A stretch of 64,000 bases of DNA from Rossellomorea sp. BNER (GTDB lineage: Bacteria; Bacillota; Bacilli; Bacillales; Bacillaceae_B), in NCBI GenBank assembly GCA_024213275.1, contig JANAVG010000001.1, positions 48,835-112,834 of the forward strand. The letters are read 5' to 3'. The notes under the pieces were generated by a model, which had not been told where the DNA came from, did not search any database, and saw only the letters and a list, made by a program, of their open reading frames with translations. Every line of letters begins with the position of its first letter. Position 1 is the first letter of the stretch. Shown here in pieces: positions 17,651 to 27,361 of the stretch. A program made the translations under genes and the position numbers.

Positions 17651-18694
17651 TTAATCACAATATTCCTTTTTCACTAGTTGAAACCAAGCCTCTAACAGCT
17701 CCTGCTCTCTTTCCCGTGATATTCCCGCTTTTCGTTTTGGATCTTGCCTCGCTTTCACCCATTGATATACATCAGATATGGTTTCCTCAAGAGATTGAAA
17801 GGTAAGACCTGCGTTTACAGCTTTGTCTATACTGATGGAAAAACCGCCTTTCCACGGTTCGGTTTCTCCCTCTAACGGGAAGTGTTCAGGAACCCATAAA
17901 GGCATTTCTGTCCATGGCTGTACCTTGTGCTCCTGAAAAAATTCTTCTTCTGCCCACACAAATTCGACATCGCTGTTTGTGACCGCTTTAATGGTGTTTA
18001 ATAGCTCTTCCATAGTCACATCACTGGAACCTGTTACATTGAATGTTCCACCTTGTCTGTTTTCAGTCATATCGAACGCCCAAGTTGCGATATCTTTTAC
18101 GTTAATCAATTGAACAGAACGATTTGGACGACCTGGCACTAATACTTTTCCCCCATGTGCTACACGCTTAACCCAATACGGGAGCCGATCCGTATAGTCA
18201 AACGGTCCTACAAGCTGCCCCGCTCTTATATGCAACACACGTCCAGGCCAATGCTTCTCCGCTTCTGCTTCACACAATACTTTCAACGCACCATAATACT
18301 CGTAAGGAGAAATCGTCCCCTCTTCAACGTCTTTTAATTTATTCGGCGGCATGGATTGTAGAGGATAGTCCTCCGTAATATTGAACGGAATCCAATCTTT
18401 ATACACAGAGATGCTTGAGATGTATGTATAATGTTCGATGTTCTCCCCAAGTACAGCAGCGATTTTTTTAATATGATGTGGAGCAAATCCACATGTGTCC
18501 ATGGCAACATCCCATTTTCGATTTTCTAGTTGTGATACATCACCATCTCTATTGCCGATAAGCTGTTCCACTCCAGGAAACGCCTCTTTATTGGTGCCGC
18601 GATTAAATAAAGTGACCTCATGCCCTCTTTTCAAGGATTCTTCCACCAAAGCTTTCCCTAAAAAACGAGTACCTCCTAATATCAGGACCTTCAT
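17651..18694 (-). CDS. NAD-dependent epimerase/dehydratase (extended SDR)
   Basis: 347 residues. The N-terminal Rossmann motif is KVLILGGTRFLGKALVEESL, and the acceptor strand ends in LFNRGT, which favours NADP(H) or an atypical nucleotide. The catalytic Ser is in YISSISVYKD and the YxxxK pair in PYEYYGALKVL. The family includes nucleotide-sugar epimerases and isoflavone-reductase-like proteins. The substrate is not predictable, and no sugar-pathway genes lie nearby. Upstream, in the promoter region, is a run of 11 G bases at 18771-18781 that could vary in length. A possible 51-codon membrane peptide follows the stop. Confidence 0.88.
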   Translation of the reverse strand: MKVLILGGTRFLGKALVEESLKRGHEVTLFNRGTNKEAFPGVEQLIGNRDGDVSQLENRKWDVAMDTCGFAPHHIKKIAAVLGENIEHYTYISSISVYKDWIPFNITEDYPLQSMPPNKLKDVEEGTISPYEYYGALKVLCEAEAEKHWPGRVLHIRAGQLVGPFDYTDRLPYWVKRVAHGGKVLVPGRPNRSVQLINVKDIATWAFDMTENRQGGTFNVTGSSDVTMEELLNTIKAVTNSDVEFVWAEEEFFQEHKVQPWTEMPLWVPEHFPLEGETEPWKGGFSISIDKAVNAGLTFQSLEETISDVYQWVKARQDPKRKAGISREREQELLEAWFQLVKKEYCD

Positions 18695-18770
18695 GGTTTT
18701 CCCCCATTCATTTAATAGGCTATAAAAATACCTTTCGTTTTATAAACGGTTTTCCTTTGTAAAACGTTAC

Positions 18771-18781
18771 GGGGGGGGGGG
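18771..18781. repeat. Poly-G tract of 11 bases
   Basis: Eleven consecutive G bases (read on the plus strand) about 76 bases upstream of the epimerase ATG, in low-GC DNA where this is very unlikely by chance. It may be a slippage-prone switch in the promoter or 5' leader, or an assembly artefact. Confidence 0.6.
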
Positions 18782-18938
18782 ATGAAAAGTTTATGCCATT
18801 TAAATCTCCTTTTTTAATCAACATTTCCTTTTGAAAAAGGGGGACTCTTAGAGACAGATAATGCCGTCCCATTTTTACTTAATGGTATATAGATTGAGTT
18901 TGTTTTTTTGTCAATCAGCCATTCACTTATTCTTGTTA

Positions 18939-19568
18939 TCACCGATTCTGAATCGCGACTTTTAATCCGAGACTAATATAAATTGCCCCTACGATCTTGC
19001 CACTCCATCGACCCATCCAAGATATTCGTTTGACCATTCGCCCGAGTAGCTGGACACTCATCGCTACAAACGTTGTATAAATCGCACTTAATACCACAAA
19101 CGTTAAACCAAGGATCAAAAATTGAAAAAAGGATGGCCCTTGCTCCGGATGAACGAACTGAGGCAAAAATGCCAGAAAGAAAAGAGCGGTTTTCGGATTT
19201 AGAACTTCAACTAAGATTGCTTGACCATAGGCACTTGAAGTCTTCGCTACTGGAGAAGTCTTCGGCAATTGAGGGTCTTTAGGCTTTTCCAAAATCGCCC
19301 GAATTCCTAAGTAAATCAAGTATGCTGCTCCTGCAAACTTCACAAAATTAAAAGAGAGTGCAGAAGTCATCAAAATAGCAGAAAGTCCTATTGCTGCAAA
19401 TAAAGTATGAATAATATCTCCAGTCGCGATTCCAAGACCGGCCATAATCCCTGCTTTACGCCCACTTTGAACTGTACGAGTAGCGATAAGAAGAACGGCT
19501 GGACCTGGTATCAAAAATAGACCCATTACTATAACTACGAACGCACTCATGGTAGAAAGAGTGAACAT
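18939..19568 (-). CDS. LysE/RhtB family amino-acid exporter
   Basis: 209 residues with six predicted membrane segments. The N-terminal LIPGPAVLLIATRTVQSGRKAGIM and the GLGIATGDIIHTLFAAIGLSAIL segment are diagnostic of LysE translocators, as is NPKTALFFLAFLPQFV in the middle. It should export an amino acid or homoserine-type compound through the cytoplasmic membrane. The start chosen is the ATG at 19568, which follows GGAGGGG by seven bases; an ATG five codons earlier overlaps that binding site. No regulator is adjacent. Confidence 0.92.
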   Translation of the reverse strand: MFTLSTMSAFVVIVMGLFLIPGPAVLLIATRTVQSGRKAGIMAGLGIATGDIIHTLFAAIGLSAILMTSALSFNFVKFAGAAYLIYLGIRAILEKPKDPQLPKTSPVAKTSSAYGQAILVEVLNPKTALFFLAFLPQFVHPEQGPSFFQFLILGLTFVVLSAIYTTFVAMSVQLLGRMVKRISWMGRWSGKIVGAIYISLGLKVAIQNR

Positions 19569-19836
19569 TTCATTCCCCTCCATTCCCTTTTTTGAATAAT
19601 ATGATTATTGTATCAATAAAATCTTAAATTGGTAAACTAACCTTAAAGTGACAGAGGTTGAACCTGCTAGTAGATCAACTTCAGTTAAAGCCAACTATTC
19701 TTTCTATAAAGGTAGGTAATAATCAAATTTTCTAATGATGCACAGGCTCCTTTTACACAGAAAGACGGTTCTTCAGGATTACTTAGAAAAGAAAATATCA
19801 AACTAGTATCTACTCCTCCCTAAATGTATATTCATT

Positions 19837-20094
19837 CTATTCTTTAACTATATGCTTATTCTTCTGTTTTGAATGAAGTATTTGAAATAATAAACTAGAA
19901 GAAAATGTTAAAAGTGTATAAACAAAAACCCAAATTAAAAACGAATTATTAAAAAAAGTGAACATTGCAATAATCGATACTATAAATACCATTCCTGGTG
20001 TAATAAATATATTCCTAAAGATAAAGTATCCAAGTATCCCTAAAGCAATTGAAAGTATGGGAAAACCGGCTAGTATCATTAAAATGATGTCCAT
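19837..20094 (-). CDS. DUF2651 family small membrane protein
   Basis: 85 residues with three hydrophobic segments and a basic C-terminal tail. The pattern GFPILSIALGILGYFIFRN, TPGMVFIVSIIAMFTFFNNSFLIWVFVYTLL matches the YbeF-type DUF2651 family found in Bacillus. The function is unknown. The ATG follows GGAGGAGGGTTA. It stands alone on the minus strand. Confidence 0.75.
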   Translation of the reverse strand: MDIILMILAGFPILSIALGILGYFIFRNIFITPGMVFIVSIIAMFTFFNNSFLIWVFVYTLLTFSSSLLFQILHSKQKNKHIVKE

Positions 20095-20223
20095 TAACCC
20101 TCCTCCTTCTTGTTTAACTTCTTTACTATACTCAAATAAACTAGCAGCCCATCTATAATTATTCCTTAGTTACAATTATTTCAAAATTTGTAATTTTACT
20201 CAATCTTTTATTCTAATAAAAAT

Positions 20224-20251
20224 GACACTTTCCTTTTTTCGGAAAAGTGTC
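20224..20251 (-). terminator. Terminator of the prolyl 4-hydroxylase gene
   Basis: GACACTTT...AAAGTGTC arms with a short loop. On the minus strand the stem is followed by ATTTTTATT. It lies about 55 bases past the hydroxylase stop. Confidence 0.75.
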
Positions 20252-20307
20252 TCAGATTCTTTTTTGTTCAAGTATAATCTTCTTGATTTTTCCGTCCGAA
20301 AAATGCT

Positions 20308-20964
20308 TTACCTCAATTTCTTTCTCCTCATCCATTGTGTTGCAGCCCACTTGGATCCATTCATAACTGGTGCTCCCCCATGTAAGGTTAACTCGTTTAA
20401 GGTGTGGTCATCATAGAAATATTCAAAATATACCGCCATCCCCTTTTGCGGTGATACGGAAAAATTAAGTTTAGGAAAGAACGTTTCTCCACCTTCCTCT
20501 ACATCATTTAAATACATGACTAGTGTGCTAATTCTAGGATTGCTTACTGGTTTATTCGCTGCTGAGAAGAAATCAAAATGAGCTTTATACTCTTGACCAA
20601 TTTTATAATTAAGGATTTGAAGACCTTCTCCATGTTCAACAGGTATATTCATAATATGCGATATTCTTTTTTCAATTCTAGTGATAATATCATTTTCATT
20701 TCCCTGTAAAAACATACTGCTACTTGTTCTGAGATCATCGACTTCACGTGTATTTCCAATTTTCGAACGCTGCATCCCATCTTTTGACAACTTAATGAGC
20801 TCATCACATTCTTCATCGCTTAAAACATTTCCCAAAACTACTACCAGTGGTTCTTCAAATCTAGCAATTATTTTAATTTCTCTATCTTCTGTTTGTATTT
20901 TATTTCCAATGTGATGAAAAATAGTTTGTTCTTTAACCGTTAATTCTTTAGTATCCATTTTCAA
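20308..20964 (-). CDS. Prolyl 4-hydroxylase-like 2-oxoglutarate/Fe(II) dioxygenase
   Basis: 218 residues, close to the 216-residue Bacillus anthracis prolyl 4-hydroxylase. A jelly-roll core carries the iron ligands H129 and D131 (YKAHFDFF) and H195 (ELTLHGGAPV), and K205 in GSKWAATQW binds 2-oxoglutarate. Earlier, LSDEECDELIKLS and RTSSSMFL are typical of the family. It should hydroxylate a prolyl residue in a peptide or protein, using O2 and 2-oxoglutarate in the cytoplasm; the bacterial target is not known from sequence. Start: TTG 20964 sits ten bases after AGAGG; the ATG two codons later is possible. Monocistronic. Confidence 0.9.
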   Translation of the reverse strand: MKMDTKELTVKEQTIFHHIGNKIQTEDREIKIIARFEEPLVVVLGNVLSDEECDELIKLSKDGMQRSKIGNTREVDDLRTSSSMFLQGNENDIITRIEKRISHIMNIPVEHGEGLQILNYKIGQEYKAHFDFFSAANKPVSNPRISTLVMYLNDVEEGGETFFPKLNFSVSPQKGMAVYFEYFYDDHTLNELTLHGGAPVMNGSKWAATQWMRRKKLR

Positions 20965-21297
20965 CTTTCATCAACCTCTTCGGGTTATTTTTTAAATATT
21001 GCGAATATTTAACGCGTTGGATGCAATCGTAGGATTGACCTTTCAACTAGAGTTACGATACAACGAAAGTTATAATTGTATTTTTTATTAAGTTTTACTC
21101 CTCCTGCATTTCAAAATGGATATCATGATTTAATTTTACTGAGTTAATTTTACATCTTACTTTGTAAAAAAAGAAGAGTTTTTTCACTCTCCTATCACTT
21201 AATCAATTAATCTGTTCAATTATTTAATAAACTAGAGCGATTACCTTTTGCGGTAACATACCTTTACTGTAAATCATTAGAACGTTATATCCTTGCA
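20965..21297. other. Intergenic stretch without a supported gene
   Basis: AT-rich, stops in all frames. GAAGAG/CTCTCC near 21171-21192 can form a weak stem. It holds the presumed promoter of the hydroxylase and the 3' side of the small membrane gene to the right. Confidence 0.35.
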
Positions 21298-21519
21298 TTA
21301 ACCCGACATATTTGTACGATGACATTGTAAACTTTTCCTCAGATGAACTTTTTTGATATCTAATGTTAAAAACAACAGTAATAAAATAATGAAAGAGAAT
21401 GAAATGAATTCTTTGAATGATGATAATCCACTATATATTCCTAAGATCAATACAATACCTACCATTACTAGAAAGGAAATAGTAATATACTCTAGTTTGA
21501 ACTTCTTTACTTTATTCAA
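21298..21519 (-). CDS. Hypothetical small membrane protein (two TM segments)
   Basis: About 73 residues. Two hydrophobic segments, ITISFLVMVGIVLILGIYSG and FISFSFIILLLLFLTL, flank a short loop, and the ends are basic. I chose TTG 21519 because GGGAG lies nine bases upstream; the ATG three codons earlier directly abuts that site. It has no recognised family and no partner gene. Confidence 0.55.
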   Translation of the reverse strand: MNKVKKFKLEYITISFLVMVGIVLILGIYSGLSSFKEFISFSFIILLLLFLTLDIKKVHLRKSLQCHRTNMSG

Positions 21520-21616
21520 AATAAACATCTCCCAATCTCATTTTAACTTATTACAATTATTTCAAATTCCAGTACTTTGTACAATACATACCTCCAGAAT
21601 ATAGACCATGTAAAAA

Positions 21617-21638
21617 GGCACCTTGTTTAACAAGCGCC
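21617..21638. terminator. GGC-CTTG/CAAG-GCC hairpin
   Basis: GGCACCTTG and CAAGCGCC form a stem flanked by AAAA on the left and TTTAAAATTTT on the right, so it can act in both directions. It follows no gene stop closely. Confidence 0.5.
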
Positions 21639-21785
21639 TTTAAAATTTTGTTCCTGCTTATCTCCTATAAAGTAAGGTTGCTCAAAACCCTCCAACACCA
21701 AATGAAACTTACCACTATTTATGTACGTATTTATTATGATCACACTTTTTAAATCAAGCGTCCTTTATGGAGGGGAGTTATTTGG

Positions 21786-22131
21786 ATGAATATCAGTATT
21801 GTTTCTCTGATTGGTTTTCTATTGATCTGGGGAATTCCGTCGATTTTGGTTTTAAGGGAAATTCTAAAAATGAGTAATGATGAACAACAAGCCCTTTTGA
21901 CTGAAATTAAATCCGCCCAATTTATTTTCACGATTGGCTTTGTTGTATTGGGGCTTCTTCTTGTAAATGTGGGTGGTTACTATCCTAACTGCTCTTATAT
22001 ATATAGGTACAATCGTATTAGCAATCGGAGGGACCGTTTGTGCCGTTCAGCAGTGGTCTGATAAGAAACTAAAAAGTATTTATATATTTTTTTTAGGTTT
22101 GTGTTCCTTAGCCATAGCATTTCTTTATTGA
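21786..22131 (+). pseudogene. Small four-TM membrane protein gene with a frameshift
   Basis: An ATG at 21786 follows GGAGGGG and opens a frame of about 61 residues, MNISIVSLIGFLLIWGIPSI... with QQALLTEIKSAQFIFTIGFV. At about 21966-21972 (GTAAATGTGGGTGG) the sensible frame changes by one base. The continuation from 21970 reads WVVTILTALIYIGTIVLAIG, then CAVQQWSDKKL and IFFLGLCSLAIAFLY to a TGA at 22129-22131. Read together the product has four membrane segments and about 115 residues. In the original frame the tail becomes hydrophilic and basic, which looks wrong. Either a decayed gene or a sequencing error. The family was not recognised. Confidence 0.55.
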
Positions 22132-22183
22132 TATTAAAAGCTCCTAACTTTTCACGGAACTTTAATGAATTTGTTACTGAATT

Positions 22184-23167
22184 CTAAAGATGTAAATAAA
22201 CAACCGCAATAACGAAAATGATCGCAAAGATACTGGTAAAGGTTAAAGAGTATTTACGAGAAATATTTGCATCCTCAATATCTTTCCAATTGATGGGTTT
22301 AATCCCACTCAACCAAAACACCACTATTGCCGATAAAAAAATCGCATTAATATTGATTAATAGCAATAATAAAGGTGTTAAAACTCCTTGCCAATTACCA
22401 GCCCCGACCATCATCCCCAGCACAACCGTTGGCGGCAATACAGTCAGGGAGACCATCACTCCGACCAACTGTCCTTGTGAACGTTTCACAAATGATAATG
22501 CACCTGCTCCGCCGGCAGCGATTGCAACGATGATATCTATAATTTGGACACTTGTTTGGGTAATAAATTCATTGCTGTTCACTGGTAGACTAAAGAAATA
22601 ACCAAATAAAACGGAGATCATCAAGGGAATCGATAACCCGTAAAGCGCTGTTAGGACAGATTGACGAGCGAGCTTTTGATCACCTAGTGTGGAAGCGAAT
22701 GAAATCCCAAGAATAGGACCAATTGAAGGGTCAATGACATTTGCTCCTATAACAAAACCGGGATTGTTTTGTATGATTCCAACGGTAGCTACTATGGAAG
22801 CAAATACAGTAAACCAAGTAAAACTAGCGTTAATCTTCCCTGAAGAATGAACGATTGAATATAATTCATGTTTGCTGGCCCGTTCCATTTCGTTTTCATT
22901 ATTTGTTTGATTGTTTTCATTGTATTCGCTGGGGACATAGGCTTTGATCGAAGATAACATGGCTTGAAAATCGGGATTTTCATGAGACACTTTTTCTAAG
23001 TAATTTAATATCTTTTCGGCATCTTCTTTTTCAACTAATATACGAACCCATGATTCATTTTCATTTACATTAGAAATCCAATAGGAAATATGGGGAAATT
23101 CATGTAAGAGAATAGTTAGATTCTCAAAATCGGCAGGTGAATAAATTTCAATCAATTGTAACTCCAT
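22184..23167 (-). CDS. DUF389 / TIGR00341 family membrane protein
   Basis: 327 residues. An N-terminal soluble domain of about 110 residues is followed by six or more membrane segments with the family motif NNPGFVIGANVIDPSIGPILGISF, in which acidic and proline residues sit within the membrane. Later come AGGAGALSFVKRSQGQLVGV and VSLTVLPPTVVLGMMVGAG, also typical. The family is widespread, but its function is unknown; proposals include transport. Start at 23167 follows AGGAGGATAAT. Transcribed alone. Confidence 0.88.
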   Translation of the reverse strand: MELQLIEIYSPADFENLTILLHEFPHISYWISNVNENESWVRILVEKEDAEKILNYLEKVSHENPDFQAMLSSIKAYVPSEYNENNQTNNENEMERASKHELYSIVHSSGKINASFTWFTVFASIVATVGIIQNNPGFVIGANVIDPSIGPILGISFASTLGDQKLARQSVLTALYGLSIPLMISVLFGYFFSLPVNSNEFITQTSVQIIDIIVAIAAGGAGALSFVKRSQGQLVGVMVSLTVLPPTVVLGMMVGAGNWQGVLTPLLLLLININAIFLSAIVVFWLSGIKPINWKDIEDANISRKYSLTFTSIFAIIFVIAVVYLHL

Positions 23168-23340
23168 ATTATTATCCTCCTAGGATCCCATAGTCACAAT
23201 ATGATTTATTATTCACCTTATTGGAAATTATAATGCAGTTGGGGATATGGGAAAGCTTGATTCTTGATTCATATCTTTAGAGGGAAAGTGGGTAAAAAAT
23301 TAGAAATTATCATTTAGTCTAAAATCTTCCTCGACAGAAG

Positions 23341-23371
23341 AAAAGCGCCCTGTTAACACAGAAACGCTTTT
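23341..23371 (-). terminator. Terminator of the copper/ferredoxin operon
   Basis: AAAAGCG and CGCTTTT arms with inner CTGTG/CACAG pairing. On the minus strand a T-run follows. It lies 15 bases past the ferredoxin stop and ends the copA transcript group. Confidence 0.75.
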
Positions 23372-23385
23372 CGATAAAAAATATG

Positions 23386-23721
23386 TTATTTTTCTCCTTC
23401 ATGATTCTTAAATGTTTTTCCATCATGATAGTAAAGCTCCGACCCTATATGAGCATTTCCTTTTCCATTCAATTGACAGATCAGTTCTTCGCTTTTTGCT
23501 TTATTCATTTTCTTATACCAGATTCCTTGTGGATACAGAATGGCAATCGGACCATATATACATTGACCATTACATAAGGTTTTGGTTGTATGGATCTCCT
23601 TTTGCAGCTCTAAGGCTTTCAATTCTGCCCTTATGGTGTCTGTAACTTCCTCTGCACCATTTTTCGTGCAGGTTTTCCCATTACAAATCAATAGATGTTG
23701 GCTAATCCCATCTAAGCTCAT
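23386..23721 (-). CDS. Thioredoxin-like [2Fe-2S] ferredoxin
   Basis: 111 residues. Four cysteines are arranged C13-x4-C18 and C50-x3-C54 in HLLICNGKTCTKNG and TKTLCNGQCIYGPIA, the cluster site of thioredoxin-like 2Fe-2S ferredoxins (NuoE/shethna-protein fold). It should carry electrons in the cytoplasm. It is the last gene after copA and the His-rich secreted protein, 23 bases downstream, so it may take part in metal handling or repair of copper-damaged clusters (inference). The ATG follows AGGGAGAACAAGGGG. Confidence 0.85.
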   Translation of the reverse strand: MSLDGISQHLLICNGKTCTKNGAEEVTDTIRAELKALELQKEIHTTKTLCNGQCIYGPIAILYPQGIWYKKMNKAKSEELICQLNGKGNAHIGSELYYHDGKTFKNHEGEK

Positions 23722-23744
23722 AAAAACTCCCCTTGTTCTCCCTT

Positions 23745-24572
23745 TTATTTGACTTCTATCACAAATGGATAGCTATTGACTTCACCATCAAATTTAAATT
23801 CCCCCCACACTTTGTAAATCCCAGGCTGATCAAATTTTGTTTCAAAGACTGTCTTATCTTCTGATGTAGGATGTACATGAACAAATTTTTCACCTTTTTC
23901 ATCCAAAATAACCACATGTCCTAAAGCTCCCAGATAAGGATCAGGAGTTATCCCTTTCGTATCAAAACTTAACGTAACCTCTTTGTTTACTTCTAGTTCC
24001 GTAGTGGTTAATTCAACAGTCTTGTCATGGATGGTTTTTGTTAGGTTTGTATCAGCCTTTAATGATGGTTCCTTCTGTTCGCCATGACTTTTCCCCACTT
24101 GCATTTCGATAGGGCTAACCTGATAGGCAAGGTTTTTTGGTTTAATATCCAAAAATACTTTATAAGCATTTTCAGGAAGCTCGAATTTCACCGTATACAT
24201 GCCCTTCCCATTATTCTCAGGATGTAAATGATAGTAATCTTTCAGGTCGGTGCTAACAATAATGAGATGCATGCTTTTTTCGTGTGAGATTTCTAATTCT
24301 GGTGGATTTTGATTTTCATCCTTCAAATCAATGGTTATCATCCCATTTTCATAAGCTACATTTGTGGCTACTTCACTTTTTGATGGAGCTCCATGATCTG
24401 AATGCTCTGAGTCTCGAGTACCGTGATCATCATTGTGAGCTTCTTTATTTACATGGTCATCAGTATGATTGTTCGTACTATTCACATTTGCATATACGGT
24501 ATATCCACCAATAACTAGCCCGAGATACACAATGGCTGAAATTGTCCAGGTCCATATGTTTTTTGGTTTCAT
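23745..24572 (-). CDS. Secreted His-rich copper-binding protein (FixH/YtkA-like domains)
   Basis: 275 residues. An N-terminal membrane anchor or signal (IWTWTISAIVYLGLVIGGYTVYA) is followed by a linker full of His and Asp (residues 34-63, with HTDDH, HNDDHG, HSDHG). Two Ig-like segments follow, carrying DYYHLHPEN and GHVVILDEKGEKFVHVHP, the latter typical of YtkA/FixH-like proteins. The histidine clusters face outside the membrane and should bind copper. It starts 15 bases after the copA stop and is presumably cotranscribed, acting as an extracellular copper sink or chaperone. The exact role is inferred. Confidence 0.8.
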   Translation of the reverse strand: MKPKNIWTWTISAIVYLGLVIGGYTVYANVNSTNNHTDDHVNKEAHNDDHGTRDSEHSDHGAPSKSEVATNVAYENGMITIDLKDENQNPPELEISHEKSMHLIIVSTDLKDYYHLHPENNGKGMYTVKFELPENAYKVFLDIKPKNLAYQVSPIEMQVGKSHGEQKEPSLKADTNLTKTIHDKTVELTTTELEVNKEVTLSFDTKGITPDPYLGALGHVVILDEKGEKFVHVHPTSEDKTVFETKFDQPGIYKVWGEFKFDGEVNSYPFVIEVK

Positions 24573-24586
24573 AAGTACACTCCTTT

Positions 24587-27007
24587 TTATCCTTTTAATT
24601 TAATCCTTTGTAATCTGAGTGCGTTTAAAACAACTGAAACGGAGCTGAATGCCATTGCTACTCCTGCAAGCCATGGTGCCAGGAAGCCAAGTGCTGCAAT
24701 TGGAACTCCGACAGCATTATAAGCAAAGGCCCAAAATAGATTTTGCTTGATATTTCGAATCGTCATTTTACTCATAAAGATGGCATCAGCAATACTATTG
24801 AGGTCTCCCCTGATTAAAGTGATATCAGCAGCCTCCATTGCTACATCCGTACCCGTACCGATGGCCATCCCAATATCTGCAGTAGCTAACGCTGGTGCAT
24901 CGTTAATACCGTCTCCGACCATCGCCACTATCTTTCCAGCTTTTTGAAGCTTTTTCACTTCCTCTGCCTTTCCTTCCGGCAGAACTTCTGCGATCACATG
25001 ATCAATTCCGACTTCATTTGCAATCGCCTGTGCTGTCTGTTTGTTATCTCCTGTGATCATAACAACCTCAAGACCCATATTTTTTAACCTTTCAATCGCT
25101 TTTAAGGAGGTTTCTTTAATGGTATCTGCGACAGCAATCACTCCTGCAAATTGCTGATCAATGGCAACTAGCATTGCGGTTTTCCCTTGTTTTTCTAAAT
25201 TTTCCTTCTTAGCTAATATGCCTCCAACATCAATATTGTTTTTCTCCATAAGTCGGCTTGTTCCGATAAGCAGGGATTTCCCTTCAACCTTAGATTCGAT
25301 TCCAAACCCAGGAATGGCTTCAAAATGTTCGGAGCTTCCTAATTCAATTCCTTTTTCTTTAATCCCTTCAACAATTGCCTCAGCTAACGGATGTTCAGAA
25401 TTTCTTTCTGCGGCACCAACTAGCATTAAAAATTCATTTTCTTCAATCCCATTTGCAAGAATCACATCTGTAAGTGTTGGTTTTCCATTTGTTACAGTAC
25501 CCGTTTTATCAAGGATCACTGTATCTAATCGATGTGTCGTTTCAAGATGCTCCCCGCCTTTAAACAAAATTCCATATTCAGCAGCTCGACCTGACCCAGC
25601 CATAATGGACGTAGGAGTAGCTAGACCAAGTGCACATGGACATGCAATAACTAATACCGCTATTAACTTTTCAAGAGCTACTGCAAACTCTCCTGGACTT
25701 ACAACAAAGTACCAAACTAGAAACGTCACAATCGCTATTCCCACTACAATTGGAACAAAGATTCCTGAGATCACATCGGCTAAACGTTGGATTGGCGCTT
25801 TCGACCCTTGAGCTTCTTCCACTACCTTAATGATTTGAGCTAATGCCGTATCTTTTCCAACCTTTGTAGCTTTTACTTTTAAAAATCCGTTCTTGTTAAT
25901 GGTTGATCCTATTACTAAATCTCCCACTGTTTTATCAACAGGAATACTTTCACCTGTAATCATCGACTCATCCAGGGCAGATCTACCATCAAAAATCACT
26001 CCATCGACAGGTATCTTTTCACCTGGTTTCACATATACGATATCACCTTCGATTACCTCATCAATCGGTAAACTCATTTCTTGCCCGTCTCTTAAAACGG
26101 TGGCCGTTTTCGCCTGTAGGCCCATAAGCTTCTTAATGGCTTCAGATGAACGTCCCTTTGCTTTTGCTTCAAATAGTTTCCCAAGTATAATAAGAGTAAT
26201 TAACACGGCACTTGTTTCAAAATATAATTCCACCATATGCGCATCAGAGCCAATAGATAAGATACTCAAGTAGATACTGTAGAAATAAGCAGCAGATGTA
26301 CCAAGTGCAACGAGTACATCCATATTTGCACTTTTATTCCTTAATGCTTTATAAGCGCCTACATAAAATTGACCACCAACTAGAAATTGAACGGGAGTCG
26401 CAAGCGCCAGCTGAACCCAAGGATTCATGAACATCTCTGGCAACCAAATAAATGAGGTAAATTCAAAATGGCTGACCATTGCCCAAAGTAAAGGGAGCGA
26501 TAAAATCGCCGAGAAAATAAACTTCCCTTTTTGCTTTTCAATTTCTTTTTGTCTATGATCTACCTTTTCGCCTTTAGCTTCTTGCTTTTGTTCTAAACGA
26601 TAACCCAATTTTTTAATTGCTTCCTTCATATCTTGGACCGATACTTCATCAGGATTATATTCTACTTGGGCTGATTCTAAGGCGAAGTTTACGGTTGCGT
26701 TTTGGACACCCTCTAGTTTATTTAATCGTTTTTCAATTCTATTCGCACACGCTGCACATGTCATGCCGCTTATATCGAATTCAGCTTTCTCACTCATTAC
26801 TTTGTATCCTAATGAGTGCACTTTTTCTTTGAACTGATTTACATTTGCTTTAGACGGATCAAATGTTACTTTTGATTTTTCTAAGGCAAAATTTACGCTC
26901 GCTTCCTCTACACCTTCAATTTTTTTAAGGCCTTTTTCTATTCTCACTGCACATGCAGCACATGTCATTCCAGCTATTTGAAGTGTTGTTTCTTTTTTAT
27001 CGCTCAT
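24587..27007 (-). CDS. copA: Copper-exporting P1B-type ATPase
   Basis: 806 residues. Two N-terminal heavy-metal domains carry GMTCAAC (cysteines near 16/19 and 84/87). Eight membrane segments follow, with the transmembrane metal site CPC in [13 protein letters not shown]. The actuator motif TGES, phosphorylation site DKTGTVTNG, nucleotide site HPLAEAI and hinge [10 protein letters not shown] are all present, as is the trailing YN and MxxSS ([11 protein letters not shown]) pair of Cu(I) pumps. It exports Cu(I) at the cost of ATP. It is preceded by a CsoR-like operator at 27021-27047 and by copZ, and followed by the His-rich secreted protein and a ferredoxin. Confidence 0.97.
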   Translation of the reverse strand: MSDKKETTLQIAGMTCAACAVRIEKGLKKIEGVEEASVNFALEKSKVTFDPSKANVNQFKEKVHSLGYKVMSEKAEFDISGMTCAACANRIEKRLNKLEGVQNATVNFALESAQVEYNPDEVSVQDMKEAIKKLGYRLEQKQEAKGEKVDHRQKEIEKQKGKFIFSAILSLPLLWAMVSHFEFTSFIWLPEMFMNPWVQLALATPVQFLVGGQFYVGAYKALRNKSANMDVLVALGTSAAYFYSIYLSILSIGSDAHMVELYFETSAVLITLIILGKLFEAKAKGRSSEAIKKLMGLQAKTATVLRDGQEMSLPIDEVIEGDIVYVKPGEKIPVDGVIFDGRSALDESMITGESIPVDKTVGDLVIGSTINKNGFLKVKATKVGKDTALAQIIKVVEEAQGSKAPIQRLADVISGIFVPIVVGIAIVTFLVWYFVVSPGEFAVALEKLIAVLVIACPCALGLATPTSIMAGSGRAAEYGILFKGGEHLETTHRLDTVILDKTGTVTNGKPTLTDVILANGIEENEFLMLVGAAERNSEHPLAEAIVEGIKEKGIELGSSEHFEAIPGFGIESKVEGKSLLIGTSRLMEKNNIDVGGILAKKENLEKQGKTAMLVAIDQQFAGVIAVADTIKETSLKAIERLKNMGLEVVMITGDNKQTAQAIANEVGIDHVIAEVLPEGKAEEVKKLQKAGKIVAMVGDGINDAPALATADIGMAIGTGTDVAMEAADITLIRGDLNSIADAIFMSKMTIRNIKQNLFWAFAYNAVGVPIAALGFLAPWLAGVAMAFSSVSVVLNALRLQRIKLKG

Positions 27008-27020
27008 ATTCTTACACTCC

Positions 27021-27047
27021 TATCCCCAAATACGATAGTGGGGTATA
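27021..27047. promoter_or_regulatory. CsoR-like operator before copA
   Basis: TATCCCC and GGGGTATA half sites separated by 12 bases, just upstream of the copA ATG. The GGGGTAT half matches Cu-responsive CsoR boxes of Bacillales. The wider spacing makes the assignment less certain than at the other two sites. Confidence 0.45.
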
Positions 27048-27060
27048 TTTTTGAGGGAAT

Positions 27061-27088
27061 AAAACGTGCTATCGAAACAGCACGTTTT
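27061..27088 (-). terminator. Hairpin between copZ and copA
   Basis: AAAACGTGCT and AGCACGTTTT, a 10-bp perfect stem, lies about 37 bases after the first copZ stop. It would separate or attenuate copZ and copA transcription, which is consistent with copA having its own operator. Confidence 0.7.
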
Positions 27089-27124
27089 GATACCCATTGG
27101 TAATAGCATTGATCTTCAACTGAA

Positions 27125-27334
27125 TTACTGGCCTACATCATACCCTTGATCTTCTATAATATTAGTAATTTCCTTTAATGAAACTACTTTTGAATCAAAT
27201 GATACATCCACTTTTTCATCCTTTAAGTGAACTTTTACTGACTGAACTCCATTTACTTTTCCTACATTTCCTTCTATTGAATTTACACAATGCCCACATG
27301 ACATACCTTTAACGTTTAATTTTACATTATCCAT
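27125..27334 (-). CDS. copZ: Copper chaperone CopZ, copy 1
   Basis: 69 residues, a single ferredoxin-like heavy-metal domain with the Cu(I) site MSCGHC (cysteines 12 and 15) after GMSCGHCVNSIEG. It carries Cu(I) to CopA's N-terminal domains and to CsoR. The C-terminal EDQGYDVG is typical of CopZ. It has its own CsoR-like box at 27362-27380. It is about 60 percent identical to the second copZ upstream, so the two arose by duplication. AGGAGAGATTAAA site before the ATG. Confidence 0.93.
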   Translation of the reverse strand: MDNVKLNVKGMSCGHCVNSIEGNVGKVNGVQSVKVHLKDEKVDVSFDSKVVSLKEITNIIEDQGYDVGQ

Positions 27335-27361
27335 TTTAATCTCTCCTTATTCTGTGATTAC

